Shown here: positions 40,601-53,611 of the stretch, in pieces
How the letters are laid out: every line of letters starts with the position of its first letter
Numbering within the stretch: position 1 is the stretch's first letter
Source: Odiellus spinosus
Taxonomy: Eukaryota; Arthropoda; Arachnida; Opiliones; Phalangiidae
Assembly: GCA_963920705.1 (NCBI GenBank)
Contig: OY987234.1
Span: 2,294,001-2,358,000 of the forward strand
Length of the DNA: 64,000 nt
Direction: 5' to 3'
Program-made: the position numbers and the translations under genes
Notes under the pieces: model-generated
Seen by the model: only the letters and a program-made list of their open reading frames with translations
The model's database searches: none
Told to the model about the DNA's origin: nothing

Positions 40601-43600
40601 TTGTGGATCTGCACTTGGGAAATTTGTGGATCTGCACTTGGGAAATTTGTGGATCTGCACTTGGGAAATTTGTGGATCTGCACTTGGGAAATTTGTGGAT
40701 CTGCACTTGGGAACTTTGTGGATCTGCACTTGGGAAAATTGTGGATCTGCACTTAGGAAATTTGTGGATCTGCACTTGGGAAATTTGTGGATCTACATTT
40801 GGGAAATTTGTGGATCTACACTTATGAAATGTGTGGATCTACAGTTGGGAAATTTGTGGATCTGCACTTGGGAAATTTGTGGATCTGCACTTGGGAAATT
40901 TGTGGATCTAAACTTGGGAAATTTGTGGATCTACACTTGGGAAATTTGTGGATCTACACTTGGGAAATTTGTGGATCTACACTTGGGAAATTTGTGGATC
41001 TAAACTTGGGAAATTTGTGGATCTACACTTGGGAAATTTTTGGAACTACACTTGGGAAATTTGAGGATCTGCACTTGGGAAATTTGTGGATCTGCACTTG
41101 GGAAATTTGTGGATCTGCACATGGGAAATTTGTGGATCTACATTTGGGAAATTTGTGGATCTACACTTGGGAAATTTGTGGATCTAAACTTGGGAAATTT
41201 GTGGATCTACACTTGGGAAATTTTTGGAACTACACTTGGGAAATTTTTTGATCTGCACTTGGGAAATTTGTGGATCTGCACTTGGGAAATTTGTGGATCT
41301 GCACATGGGAAATTTGTGGATCTACATTTGGGAAATTTGTGGATCTACACTTGGGAAATTTGTGGATCTACACTTGGGAAATTTGTGGATCTGCACTTGG
41401 GAAATTTGTGGATCTACACTTGGGAAATTTGTGGATCTACACTTGGGAAATTTGTGGATCTACACTTGGGAAATTTGTGGATCTACACTTGGGAAATTTG
41501 TGAATCTACACTTGGGAAATTTGATTATCTGCACTTGGGAAATTTGTGGATGTGCACTTGGGAAATTTGTGGTTCTGCACTTGGGAACTTTGTGGATCTG
41601 CACTTGGGAAAATTGTGGATCTGCACTTGGGAAATTTGAGGATCTGCACTTGGGAAATTTGTGGATCTGCACTTGGGAAATTTGTGGATCTTCACTTGGG
41701 AAATTTGTGGATCTGCACTTGGGAAATTTGTGGATCTGCACTTGGGAAATTTGTGGATCTGCACTTGGGAACTTTGTGGATCTGCACTTGGGAAAATTGT
41801 GGATCTGCACTTAGGAAATTTGTGGATCTGCACTTGGGAAATTTGTGGATCTACATTTGGGAAATTTGTGGATCTACACTTATGAAATGTGTGGATCTAC
41901 AGTTGGGAAATTTGTGGATCTGCACTTGGGAAATTTGTGGATCTGCACTTGGGAAATTTGTGGATCTAAACTTGGGAAATTTGTGGATCTACACTTGGGA
42001 AATTTGTGGATCTACACTTGGGAAATTTGTGGATCTACACTTGGGAAATTTGTGGATCTACACTTGGGAAATTTGTGGATCTACACTTGGGAAATTTTTG
42101 GAACTACACTTGGGAAATTTGAGGATCTGCACTTGGGAAATTTTTGGATCTGCACTTGGGAAATTTGTGGATCTGCACTTGGGAAATTTGTGGATCTGCA
42201 CATGGGAAATTTGTGGATCTACATTTGGGAAATTTGTGGATCTACACTTGGGAAATTTGTGGATCTACACTTGGGAAATTTGTGGATCTGCACTTGGGAA
42301 ATTTGTGGATCTACACTTGGGAAATTTGTGGATCTACACTTGGGAAATTTGTGGATCTACACTTGGGAAATTTGTGGATCTACACTTGGGAAATTTGTGG
42401 ATCTACACTTGGGAAATTTTTGGAAATACACTTGGGAAATTTGAGGATCTGCACTTGGGAAATTTTTGGATCTGCACTTGGGAAATTTGTGGATCTGCAC
42501 TTGGGAAATTTGTGGATCTGCACATGGGAAATTTGTGGATCTACACTTGGGAAATTTGTGGATCTACACTTGGGAAATTTGTGGATCTACACTTGGAAAT
42601 TTGTGGATCTACACTTGGGAAATTTGTGGATCTACACTTGGGAAATTTGTGGATCTACACTTGGGAAATTTGTGGATCTACACTTGGGAAATTTGTGGAT
42701 CTACACTTGGGAAATTTGTGGATCTACACTTGGGAAATTTGTGGATCTGCACTTGGGAAATTTGTAGATCTACACTTGGGAAATTTGTGGATCTACATTT
42801 GGGAAATTTGTGGATCTACACTTAGGAAATTTGTGGATCTACACTTGGGAAATTTGTGGGTCTACACTTGGGAAATTTGTGGATCTACACTTGGGAAATT
42901 TGTGGATCTACATTTGGGAAATTTGTGGATCTACATTTGGGAAATTTGTGAATCTACACTTGGGAAATTTGTGGATCTGCACATGGGAAATTTGTGGATC
43001 TACATTTGGGAAATTTGTGGATCTACACTTGGGAAATTTGTGGATCTACACTTGGGAAATTTGTGGATCTGCACTTGGGAAATTTGTGGATCTACACTTG
43101 GGAAATTTGTGGATCTACTCTTGGGAAATTTGTGGATCTGCACTTGGGAAATTTGTGGATCTGCACTTGGGAAATTTGTGGATCTGCACTTGGGAAATTT
43201 GTGGATCTGCACTTGGGAAATTTGTGGATCTACACTTGGGAAATTTGTGGATCTACACTTGGGAAATTTGTGAATCTACACTTGCGAAATTTGATTATCT
43301 GCACTTGGGAAATTTGTGGATGTGCACTTGGGAAATTTGTGGTTCTGCACTTGGGAACTTTGTGGATCTGCACTTGGGAAAATTGTGGATCTGCACTTGG
43401 GAAATTTGAGGATCTGCACTTGGGAAATTTGTGGATCTGCACTTGGGAAATTTGTGGATCTGCACTTGGGAAATTTGTGGATCTGCACTTGGGAAATTTG
43501 TGGATCTGCACTTGGGAAATTTGTGGATCTGCACTTGGGAACTTTGTGGATCTGCACTTGGGAAAATTGTGGATCTGCACTTAGGAAATTTGTGGATCTG
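34440..43600 (+). repeat. HOR family C region marked by TATGAAATGTG
   Basis: The double variant TATGAAATGTG followed by CAGTTGGG occurs at 34477, 36270, 36339, 37259, 39190, 39972, 40823 and 41881. The last five are spaced 1,931, 782, 851 and 1,058 bp, all whole monomers except one lost base. Segments 35.54-36.2 and 38.46-39.1 kb match at +2,920, and 35.1-36.2 and 42.5-43.6 kb at +7,381 (for example the 22-mers 35204 and 42585). TTTTTGATC occurs only at about 39450 and 41245. The region looks like repeated insertion and deletion of the same blocks, without one dominant period. Confidence 0.8.
36240..36378 (+). repeat. 69-bp (3-monomer) local tandem duplication
   Basis: The three-monomer group holding TATGAAATGTG, CAGTTGGG and a G5 monomer occurs twice in direct succession (TATG at 36270 and 36339), while all other family C copies have it once. 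It is the smallest clear duplication in the window and shows that change also occurs at the scale of a few monomers. Confidence 0.85.
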
Positions 43601-44551
43601 CACTTGGGAAATTTTTGGAACTACACTTGGGAAATTTGAGGATCTGCACTTGGGAAATTTTTGGATCTGCACTTGGGAAATTTGTGGATCTGCACTTTGG
43701 ATATTTGTGGATCTGCACATGGGAAATTTGTTGATCTACATTTGGGAAATTTGTGGATCTACACTTGGGAAATTTGTGGATCTTTACTTGGGAAATTTGT
43801 GGATCTACACTTGGGAAATTTGATTATCTGCACTTGGAAAATTTGTGGATGTGCACTTGGGAAATTTGTGGATCTGTACTTGGGAACTTTGTGGATCTGC
43901 ACTTGGGAAAATTGTGGATCTGCACTTGGGAAATTTGTGGATCTGCACTTGGGAAATTTGTGGATCTACACTTGGGAAATTTGTGGATCTACATTTGGGA
44001 AATTTGTGGATCTACATTTGGGAAATTTGTGGATGTGCACTTGGGAAATTTGTGGATCTACACTTGGGAAATTTGGTGATCTACACTTGGGATATTTGAT
44101 TATCTGCACTTGAAAAATTTTGGATGTTCACTTGGGAAATTTGTGGATCTGCACTTGGGAAAATTGTGGATCTGCACTTGGGAAATTTGTGGATCTGCAC
44201 TTGGGAAATTTGTGGATCTACATTTGGGAAATTTGTGGATCTACACTTGGGAAATTTGTGGATCTGCACTTGGGAAATTTGTGGATCTACACTTGGGAAA
44301 TTTGTGGATCTACATTTGGGAAATTTGTGGATCTACACTTGGGAAATTTGTGGATCTACATTTGGGAAATTTGTGGATCTACACTTGGGAAATTTGTGGA
44401 TCTACACTTGGGAAATTTGTGGATCTACACTTGGGAAATTTGTGGGTCTACACTTGGGAAATTTGTGGATCTACACTTGGGAAATTTGTGGATCTACACT
44501 TGGGAAATTTTTGGAAATACAATTGGGAAATTTGAGGATCTGCACTTGGGA
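43601..44551 (+). repeat. Satellite patch rich in rare variants
   Basis: This short stretch between families C and B gathers variants seen once or a few times elsewhere: CTTTGGATATTTG near 43695, TTTGTTGATC near 43730, CTTTACTTGG near 43782, TTTGGTGATCT near 44073, and a 22-bp monomer at 44102-44123 reading CTTGAAAAATTTTGG, followed by GGATGTTCAC. That 22-mer is the only length variant with no copy elsewhere in the window. Part of the patch resembles 18.7-19.4 kb. No non-satellite sequence is present. Confidence 0.75.
44102..44123 (+). repeat. Unique 22-bp monomer
   Basis: Reads CTTGAAAAATTTTGG where the standard is CTTGGGAAATTTGTGG, with several substitutions plus one lost base. It is the only length variant without a second copy in the window, so it has not been spread by HOR amplification. 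Confidence 0.88.
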
Positions 44552-45425
44552 AATTTGTGGATCTGCACTTGGGAAATTTGTGGATCTGCACTTTTGAAAT
44601 TTGTGGATCTACACTTGGGAAATTTGTGGATCTACACTTGGGAAATTTGTGGATCTACACTTGGGAAATTTGTGGATCTACACTTGGGAAATTAGTGGAT
44701 CTGCACTTGGGAAATTTGTAGATCTACACTTGGGAAATTTGTGGATCTACATTTGGGAAATTTGTGGATCTACACTTAGGAAATTTGTGGATCTACACTT
44801 GGGAAATTTGTGGATCTACACTTGGGAAATTTGTGGATCTACATTTGGGAAATTTGTGGATCTACATTTGGGAAATTTGTGAATCTACACTTGGGAAATT
44901 TGTGGATCTACACTTGGGAAATTTGTGGATCTGCACATGGGAAATTTGTGGATCTACATTTGGGAAATTTGTGGATCTACACTTGGGAAATTTGTGGATC
45001 TGCACTTGGGAAATTTGTGGATCTGCACTTTTGAAATTTGTGGATCTACACTTGGGAAATTTGTGGATCTACACTTGGGAAATTTGTGGATCTACACTTG
45101 GGAAATTTGTGGATCTACACTTGGGAAATTAGTGGATCTGCACTTGGGAAATTTGTAGATCTACACTTGGGAAATTTGTGGATCTACATTTGGGAAATTT
45201 GTGGATCTACACTTAGGAAATTTGTGGATCTACACTTGGGAAATTTGTGGATCTACACTTGGGAAATTTGTGGATCTACATTTGGGAAATTTGTGGATCT
45301 ACATTTGGGAAATTTGTGAATCTACACTTGGGAAATTTGTGGATCTACACTTGGGAAATTTGTGGATCTGCACATGGGAAATTTGTGGATCTACATTTGG
45401 GAAATTTGTGGATCTACACTTGGGA
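44552..45425 (+). repeat. 437-bp tandem HOR, two copies (44552-44988, 44989-45425)
   Basis: Exactly 19 monomers. CTTTTGAAAT (44590, 45027), TTAGTGG, TGTAGATCTACA, CTTAGGAAAT, GTGAATC and CACATGG repeat at +437 with no difference seen. The borders are set by G5/A5 switches at about 44,540-44,563 and 45,414-45,437. Confidence 0.82.
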
Positions 45426-45639
45426 AATTTGTGGATCTACACTTGGGAAATTTGTGGATCTGCACTTGGGAAATTTGTGGATCTACACTTGGGAAATTTG
45501 TGGATCTACTCTTGGGAAATTTGTGGATCTGCACTTGGGAAATTTGTGGATCTGCACTTGGGAAATTTGTGGATCTGCACTTGGGAAATTTGTGGATCTG
45601 CACTTGGGAAATTTGTGGATCTACACTTGGGAAATTTGT

Positions 45640-48600
45640 GGATCTACACTTGGGAAATTTGTGAATCTACACTTGGGAAATTTGATTATCTACACTTGGG
45701 AAATTTGTGGATGTGCACTTGGGAAATTTGTGGTTCTGCACTTGGGAACTTTGTGGATCTGCACTTGGGAAAATTGTGGATCTGCACTTGGGAAATTTGT
45801 GGATCTGCACTTGGGAAATTTGTGGATCTGCACTTGGGAACTTTGTGGATCTGCACTTGGGAAAAATGTGGATCTGCACTTGGGAAATTTGTGGATCTGC
45901 ACTTGGAAAATTTGTGGATCTACAATTGGGAAATTTGTGGATCTACATTTGGGAAATTTGTGGATCTGCACTCGGGAAATTTGTGGATCTGCACTTGGGA
46001 AATTTGTGGATCTACACTTGGGAAATTCGTGGATCTACACTTGGGAAATTTGTGGATCTACACTTGGGAAATTTGATTATCTGCACTTGGGAAATTTGTG
46101 GATGTGCACTTGGGAAATTTGTGGATCTGCACTTGGGAAATTTGTGGATATGCACTTGGGAAATTTGTGGATTTGCACTTGGGAAATTTGTTGGATCTGC
46201 ACTTGGGAAATTTGTGGATCTGCACTTGGGAAATTTGTGGATCTGCACTTGGGAAATTTGTGGATCTTCACATGGGAAATTTGTGAATCTACAATTTTGA
46301 AATTTGTGGACCTACATTTGGGAAATTTGTGGATCTACACTTGGGAAATTTGTGGATCTACACTTGGGAAATTTGTGGATCTGCACTTGGGAAATTTGTG
46401 GATCTACACTTGGGAAATTTGTGGATCTACATTTGGGAAATTTGTGGATCTACACTTGGGAAATTTGTGGATCTACAGTTGGGAAATTTGTGGATCTACA
46501 CTTGGGAAATTTGTGGATCTACACTTGGGAAATTTGTGGATCTACACTTGGGAAATTTGTGGGTCTACACTTGGGAAATTTGTGGATCTACACTTGGGAA
46601 ATTTGTGGATCTACACTTGGGAAATTTGTGGATCTGCACATGGGAAATTTGTGGATCTACATTTGGGAAATTTGTGGATCTACACTTGGGAAATTTGTGG
46701 ATCTACACTTGGGAAATTTGTGGATCTGCACTTGGGAAATTTGTGGATCTACACTTGGGAAATTTGTGGATCTACTCTTGGGAAATTTGTGGATCTGCAC
46801 TTGGGAAATTTGTGGATCTGCACTTGGGAAATTTGTGGATCTGCACTTGGGAAATTTGTGGATCTGCACTTGGGAAATTTGTGGATCTACACTTGGGAAA
46901 TTTGTGGATCTACACTTGGGAAATTTGTGAATCTACACTTGGGAAATTTGATTATCTGCACTTGGGAAATTTGTGGATGTGCACTTGGGAAATTTGTGGT
47001 TCTGCACTTGGGAACTTTGTGGATCTGCACTTGGGAAAATTGTGGATCTGCACTTGGGAAATTTGAGGATCTGCACTTGGGAAATTTGTGGATCTGCACT
47101 TGGGAAATTTGTGGATCTGCACTTGGGAAATTTGTGGATCTGCACTTGGGAAATTTGTGGATCTGCACTTGGGAAATTTGTGGATCTGCACTTGGGAACT
47201 TTGTGGATCTGCACTTGGGAAAATTGTGGATCTGCACTTGGGAAATTTGTGGATCTGCACTTGGAAAATTTGTGGATCTACAATTGGGAAATTTGTGGAT
47301 CTACATTTGGGAAATTTGTGGATCTGCACTCGGGAAATTTGTGGATCTGCACTTGGTAAATTTGTGGATCTACACTTGGGAAATTTGTGGATCTACACTT
47401 GGGAAATTTGTGGATCTACACTTGGGAAATTTGATTATCTGCACTTGGGAAATTTGTGGATGTGCACTTGGGAAATTTGTGGATCTGCACTTGGGAACTT
47501 TGTGGATCTGCCCTTGGGAAAATTGTGGATCTGCACTTGGGAAATTTGTGGATCTGCACTTGGGAAATTTGTGGATCTGCACTTGGGAAATTTGTGGATC
47601 TGCACTTGGGAAATTTGTGGACCTGCACTTGGGAAATTTGTGGATCTGCACTTGGGAAATTTGTGGATATGCACTTGGGAAATTTGTGGATTTGCACTTG
47701 GGAAATTTGTTGGATCTGCACTTGGGAAATTTGTGGATCTGCACTTGGGAAATTTGTGGATCTGCACTTGGGAAATTTGTGGATCTGCACTTGGGAAATT
47801 TGTGGATCTGCACATGGGAAATTTGTGAATCTACAATTTTGAAATTTGTGGACCTACATTTGGGAAATTTGTGGATCTACACTTGGGAAATTTGTGGATC
47901 TACACTTGGGAAATTTGTGGATCTGCACTTGGGAAATTTGTGGATCTACACTTGGGAAATTTGTGGATCTACATTTGGGAAATTTGTGGATCTACACTTG
48001 GGAAATTTGTGGATCTACAGTTGGGAAATTTGTGGATCTACACTTGGGAAATTTGTGGATCTACACTTGGGAAATTTGTGGATCTACACTTGGGAAATTT
48101 GTGGGTCTACACTTGGGAAATTTGTGGATCTACACTTGGGAAATTTGTGGATCTACACTTGGGAAATTTGTGGATCTGCACATGGGAAATTTGTGGATCT
48201 ACATTTGGGAAATTTGTGGATCTACACTTGGGAAATTTGTGGATCTACACTTGGGAAATTTGTGGATCTGCACTTGGGAAATTTGTGGATCTACACTTGG
48301 GAAATTTGTGGATCTACTCTTGGGAAATTTGTGGATCTGCACTTGGGAAATTTGTGGATCTGCACTTGGGAAATTTGTGGATCTGCACTTTTGAAATTTG
48401 TGGATCTACACTTAGGAAATTTGTGGATCTACACTTGGGAAATTTGTGGATCTACACTTGGGAAATTTGTGGATCTACACTTGGGAAATTTGTGGATCTA
48501 CACTTGGGAAATTTGTGGATCTACACTTGGGAAATTAGTGGATCTGCACTTGGGAAATTTGTAGATCTACACTTGGGAAATTTGTGGATCTACATTTGGG

Positions 48601-49059
48601 AAATTTGTGGATCTACACTTAGGAAATTTGTGGATCTACACTTGGGAAATTTGTGGGTCTACACTTGGGAAATTTGTGGATCTACACTTGGGAAATTTGT
48701 GGATCTACATTTGGGAAATTTGTGGATCTACATTTGGGAAATTTGTGAATCTACACTTGGGAAATTTGTGGATCTACACTTGGGAAATTTGTGGATCTGC
48801 ACATGGGAAATTTGTGGTTCTACATTTGGGAAATTTGTGGATCTACACTTGGGAAATTTGTGGATCTACACTTGGGAAATTTGTGGATCTGCACTTGGGA
48901 AATTTGTGGATCTACACTTGGGAAATTTGTGGATCTACTCTTGGGAAATTTGTGGATCTGCACTTGGGAAATTTGTGGATCTGCACTTGGGAAATTTGTG
49001 GATCTGCACTTGGGAAATTTGTGGATCTGCACTTGGGAAATTTGTGGATCTACACTTGG
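45640..49059 (+). repeat. HOR family B, copies at 46 and 47.5 kb
   Basis: B signatures with 24-mers at 46171-46194 and 47690-47713. The CAATTTTGAAAT/GTGGACC steps lie at 46295 and 47837, an offset of 1,542 (67 monomers plus one base). CTCGGG occurs at 45973 and 47331, CTGCCCTTGG near 47511, and the only TTTCGTGG near 46027. After GTGGACC both copies continue with the usual CAGTTGG, GTGGGTC, CACATGG and CTACTCTTGG series. The second copy departs at CTTTTGAAAT near 48390, which joins it to the 48.4-53 kb group. Confidence 0.8.
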
Positions 49060-51543
49060 GAAATTTGTGGATCTACACTTGGGAAATTTGTGAATCTACA
49101 CTTGGGAAATTTGATTATCTGCACTTGGGAAATTTGTGGATGTGCACTTGGGAAATTTGTGGTTCTGCACTTGGGAACTTTGTGGTTCTGCACTTGGGAA
49201 CTTTGTGGATCTGCACTTGGGAAAATTGTGGATCTGCACTTGGGAAATTTGAGGATCTGCACTTGGGAAATTTGTGGATCTGCACTTGGGAAATTTGTGG
49301 ATCAGCACTTGGGAAATTTGTGGATCTGCACTTGGGAAATTTGTGGATCTGCACTTGGGAAATTTGTGGATCTGCACTTGGGAACTTTGTGGATCTGCAC
49401 TTGGGAAAAATGTGGATCTGCACTTGGGAAATTTGTGGATCTGCACTTGGGAAATTTGTGGATCTGCACTTGGGAAATTTGTGGATCTGCACTTGGGAAA
49501 TTTGTGGATCTGCACTTGGGAAATTTGTGGATCTGCACATGGGAAATTTGTGAATCTACAATTTTGAAATTTGTGGACCTACATTTTGGAAATTTGTGGA
49601 TCTACACTTGGGAAATTTGTGGATCTACACTTGGGAAATTTGTGGATCTGCACTTGGGAAATTTGTGGATCTACATTTGGGAAATTTGTGGATCTACACT
49701 TGGGAAATTTGTGGATCTACAGTTGGGAAATTTGTGGATCTACACTTGGGAAATTTGTGGATCTACACTTGGGAAATTTGTGGATCTACACTTGGGAAAT
49801 TTGTGGGTCTACACTTGGGAAATTTGTGGATCTACACTTGGGAAATTTGTGGATCTACACTTGGGAAATTTGTGGATCTGCACATGGGAAATTTGTGGAT
49901 CTACATTTGGGAAATTTGTGGATCTACACTTGGGAAATTTGTGGATCTACACTTGGGAAATTTGTGGATCTGCACTTGGGAAATTTGTGGATCTACACTT
50001 GGGAAATTTGTGGATCTACTCTTGGGAAATTTGTGGATCTGCACTTGGGAAATTTGTGGATCTGCACTTGGGAAATTTGTGGATCTGCACTTTTGAAATT
50101 TGTGGATCTACACTTAGGAAATTTGTGGATCTACACTTGGGAAATTTGTGGATCTACACTTGGGAAATTTGTGGATCTACACTTGGGAAATTTGTGGATC
50201 TACACTTGGGAAATTTGTGGATCTACACTTGGGAAATTAGTGGATCTGCACTTGGGAAATTTGTAGATCTACACTTGGGAAATTTGTGGATCTACATTTG
50301 GGAAATTTGTGGATCTACACTTGGGAAATTTGTGAATCTACACTTGGGAAATTTGATTATCTGCACTTGGGAAATTTGTGGATGTGCACTTGGGAAATTT
50401 GTGGTTCTGCACTTGGGAACTTTGTGGTTCTGCACTTGGGAACTTTGTGGATCTGCACTTGGGAAAATTGTGGATCTGCACTTGGGAAATTTGAGGATCT
50501 GCACTTGGGAAATTTGTGGATCTGCACTTGGGAAATTTGTGGATCAGCACTTGGGAAATTTGTGGATCTGCACTTGGGAAATTTGTGGATCTGCACTTGG
50601 GAAATTTGTGGATCTGCACTTGGGAACTTTGTGGATCTGCACTTGGGAAAAATGTGGATCTGCACTTGGGAAATTTGTGGATCTGCACTTGGGAAATTTG
50701 TGGATCTGCACTTGGGAAATTTGTGGATCTGCACTTGGGAAATTTGTGGATCTGCACTTGGGAAATTTGTGGATCTGCACATGGGAAATTTGTGAATCTA
50801 CAATTTTGAAATTTGTGGACCTACATTTTGGAAATTTGTGGATCTACACTTGGGAAATTTGTGGATCTACACTTGGGAAATTTGTGGATCTGCACTTGGG
50901 AAATTTGTGGATCTACATTTGGGAAATTTGTGGATCTACACTTGGGAAATTTGTGGATCTACAGTTGGGAAATTTGTGGATCTACACTTGGGAAATTTGT
51001 GGATCTACACTTGGGAAATTTGTGGATCTACACTTGGGAAATTTGTGGGTCTACACTTGGGAAATTTGTGGATCTACACTTGGGAAATTTGTGGATCTAC
51101 ACTTGGGAAATTTGTGGATCTGCACATGGGAAATTTGTGGATCTACATTTGGGAAATTTGTGGATCTACACTTGGGAAATTTGTGGATCTACACTTGGGA
51201 AATTTGTGGATCTGCACTTGGGAAATTTGTGGATCTACACTTGGGAAATTTGTGGATCTACTCTTGGGAAATTTGTGGATCTGCACTTGGGAAATTTGTG
51301 GATCTGCACTTGGGAAATTTGTGGATCTGCACTTTTGAAATTTGTGGATCTACACTTAGGAAATTTGTGGATCTACACTTGGGAAATTTGTGGATCTACA
51401 CTTGGGAAATTTGTGGATCTACACTTGGGAAATTTGTGGATCTACACTTGGGAAATTTGTGGATCTACACTTGGGAAATTAGTGGATCTGCACTTGGGAA
51501 ATTTGTAGATCTACACTTGGGAAATTTGTGGATCTACATTTGG
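49060..51543 (+). repeat. 1,242-bp tandem HOR, two copies (49060-50301, 50302-51543)
   Basis: Exactly 54 monomers. Shared rare variants repeat at +1,242: a doubled GGTTCTGCACTTGGGAAC, GGATCAGC, AAAAATGTGG, CAATTTTGAAAT (49562, 50804), CATTTTGGAAAT just after GTGGACC, CTTTTGAAAT, CTTAGGAAAT, TTAGTGG and TGTAGATCT. I found no difference inside the unit. This B variant lacks the 24-mer, CTCGGG and GGATATGC steps, so the deletion came before the duplication. Confidence 0.87.
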
Positions 51544-53611
51544 GAAATTTGTGGATCTACACTTAGGAAATTTGTGGATCTACACTTGGGAAATTTGTGG
51601 GTCTACACTTGGGAAATTTGTGGATCTACACTTGGGAAATTTGTGGATCTACATTTGGGAAATTTGTGGATCTACACTTGGGAAATTTGTGGATCTACAC
51701 TTGGGAAATTTGTGGATCTGCACATGGGAAATTTGTGGATCTACATTTGGGAAATTTGTGGATCTACATTTGGGAAATTTGTGGATCTACACTTGGGAAA
51801 TTTGTGGATCTACACTTGGGAAATTTGTGGATCTGCACTTGGGAAATTTGTGGATCTACACTTGGGAAATTTGTGGATCTACACTTGGGAAATTTGTGGA
51901 TCTGCACTTGGGAAATTTGTGGATCTACACTTGGGAAATTTGTGGATCTACTCTTGGGAAATTTGTGGATCTGCACTTGGGAAATTTGTGGATCTGCACT
52001 TGGGAAATTTGTGGATCTGCACTTGGGAAATTTGTGGATCTGCACTTGGGAAATTTATGGATCTACACTTGGGAAATTTGTGGATCTACACTTGGGAAAT
52101 TTGTGAATCTACACTTGGGAAATTTGATTATCTGCACTTGGGAAATTTGTGGATGTGCACTTGGGAAATTTGTGGTTCTGCACTTGGGAACTTTGTGGAT
52201 CTGCACTTGGGAAAATTGTGGATCTGCACTTGGGAAATTTGAGGATCTGCACTTGGGAAATTTGTGGATCTGCACTTGGGAAATTTGTGGATCAGCACTT
52301 ACGAAATTTGTGGATCTGCACTTGGGAAATTTGTGGATCTGCACTTGGGAAATTTGTGGATCTGCACTTGGGAAATTTGTGGATCTGCACTTGGGAACTT
52401 TGTGGATCTGCACTTGGGAAAAATGTGGATCTGCACTTGGGAAATTTGTGGATCTGCACTTGGGAAATTTGTGGATCTGCACTTGGGAAATTTGTGGATC
52501 TGCACTTGGGAAATTTGTGGATCTGCACTTGGGAAATTTGTGGATCTGCACATGGGAAATTTGTGAATCTACAATTTTGAAATTTGTGGACCTACATTTG
52601 GGAAATTTGTGGATCTACACTTGGGAAATTTGTGGATCTACACTTGGGAAATTTGTGGATCTGCACTTGGGAAATTTGTGGATCTACACTTGGGAAATTT
52701 GTGGATCTACATTTGGGAAATTTGTGGATCTACACTTGGGAAATTTGTGGATCTACAGTTGGGAAATTTGTGGATCTACACTTGGGAAATTTGTGGATCT
52801 ACACTTGGGAAATTTGTGGATCTACACTTGGGAAATTTGTGGGTCTACACTTGGGAAATTTGTGGATCTACACTTGGGAAATTTGTGGATCTACACTTGG
52901 GAAATTTGTGGATCTGCACATGGGAAATTTGTGGATCTACATTTGGGAAATTTGTGGATCTACACTTGGGAAATTTGTGGATCTACACTTGGGAAATTTG
53001 TGGATCTGCACTTGGGAAATTTGTGGATCTACACTTGGGAAATTTGTGGATCTACTCTTGGGAAATTTGTGGATCTGCACTTGGGAAATTTGTGGATCTG
53101 CACTTGGGAAATTTGTGGATCTGCACTTGGGAAATTTGTGGATCTGCACTTTTGAAATTTGTGGATCTACACTTAGGAAATTTGTGGATCTACACTTGGG
53201 AAATTTGTGGATCTACACTTGGGAAATTTGTGGATCTACACTTGGGAAATTTGTGGATCTACACTTGGGAAATTTGTGGATCTACACTTGGGAAATTAGT
53301 GGATCTGCACTTGGGAAATTTGTAGATCTACACTTGGGAAATTTGTGGATCTACATTTGGGAAATTTGTGGATCTACACTTAGGAAATTTGTGGATCTAC
53401 ACTTGGGAAATTTGTGGGTCTACACTTGGGAAATTTGTGGATCTACACTTGGGAAATTTGTGGATCTACATTTGGGAAATTTGTGGATCTACATTTGGGA
53501 AATTTGTGAATCTACACTTGGGAAATTTGTGGATCTACACTTGGGAAATTTGTGGATCTGCACATGGGAAATTTGTGGATCTACATTTGGGAAATTTGTG
53601 GATCTACACTT
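51544..53611 (+). repeat. HOR family B variant without the 24-mer
   Basis: Continues the 49-51.5 kb type: GATTATCT near 52129, GGATCAGC followed by a unique CTTACGAAAT near 52306, AAAAATGTGG, CAATTTTGAAAT with GTGGACC at 52575, then CAGTTGG, GTGGGTC, CACATGG, CTACTCTTGG, CTTTTGAAAT, TTAGTGG and TGTAGATCT. The distance from the previous CAATTTTGAAAT is 1,771 bp (77 monomers exactly). TTTATGG occurs near 52060. No gene or unique sequence. Confidence 0.75.

Noticed and set aside
48607..52242. 1,211-codon open frame (and many others up to about 1,100 codons) as a repetitive protein gene
   Set aside because: All three + frames read the same cyclic peptide, frames overlap each other throughout, they end at chance single-base variants, one-base indels shift frames freely, and the substitutions show no codon-position preference that I can see.
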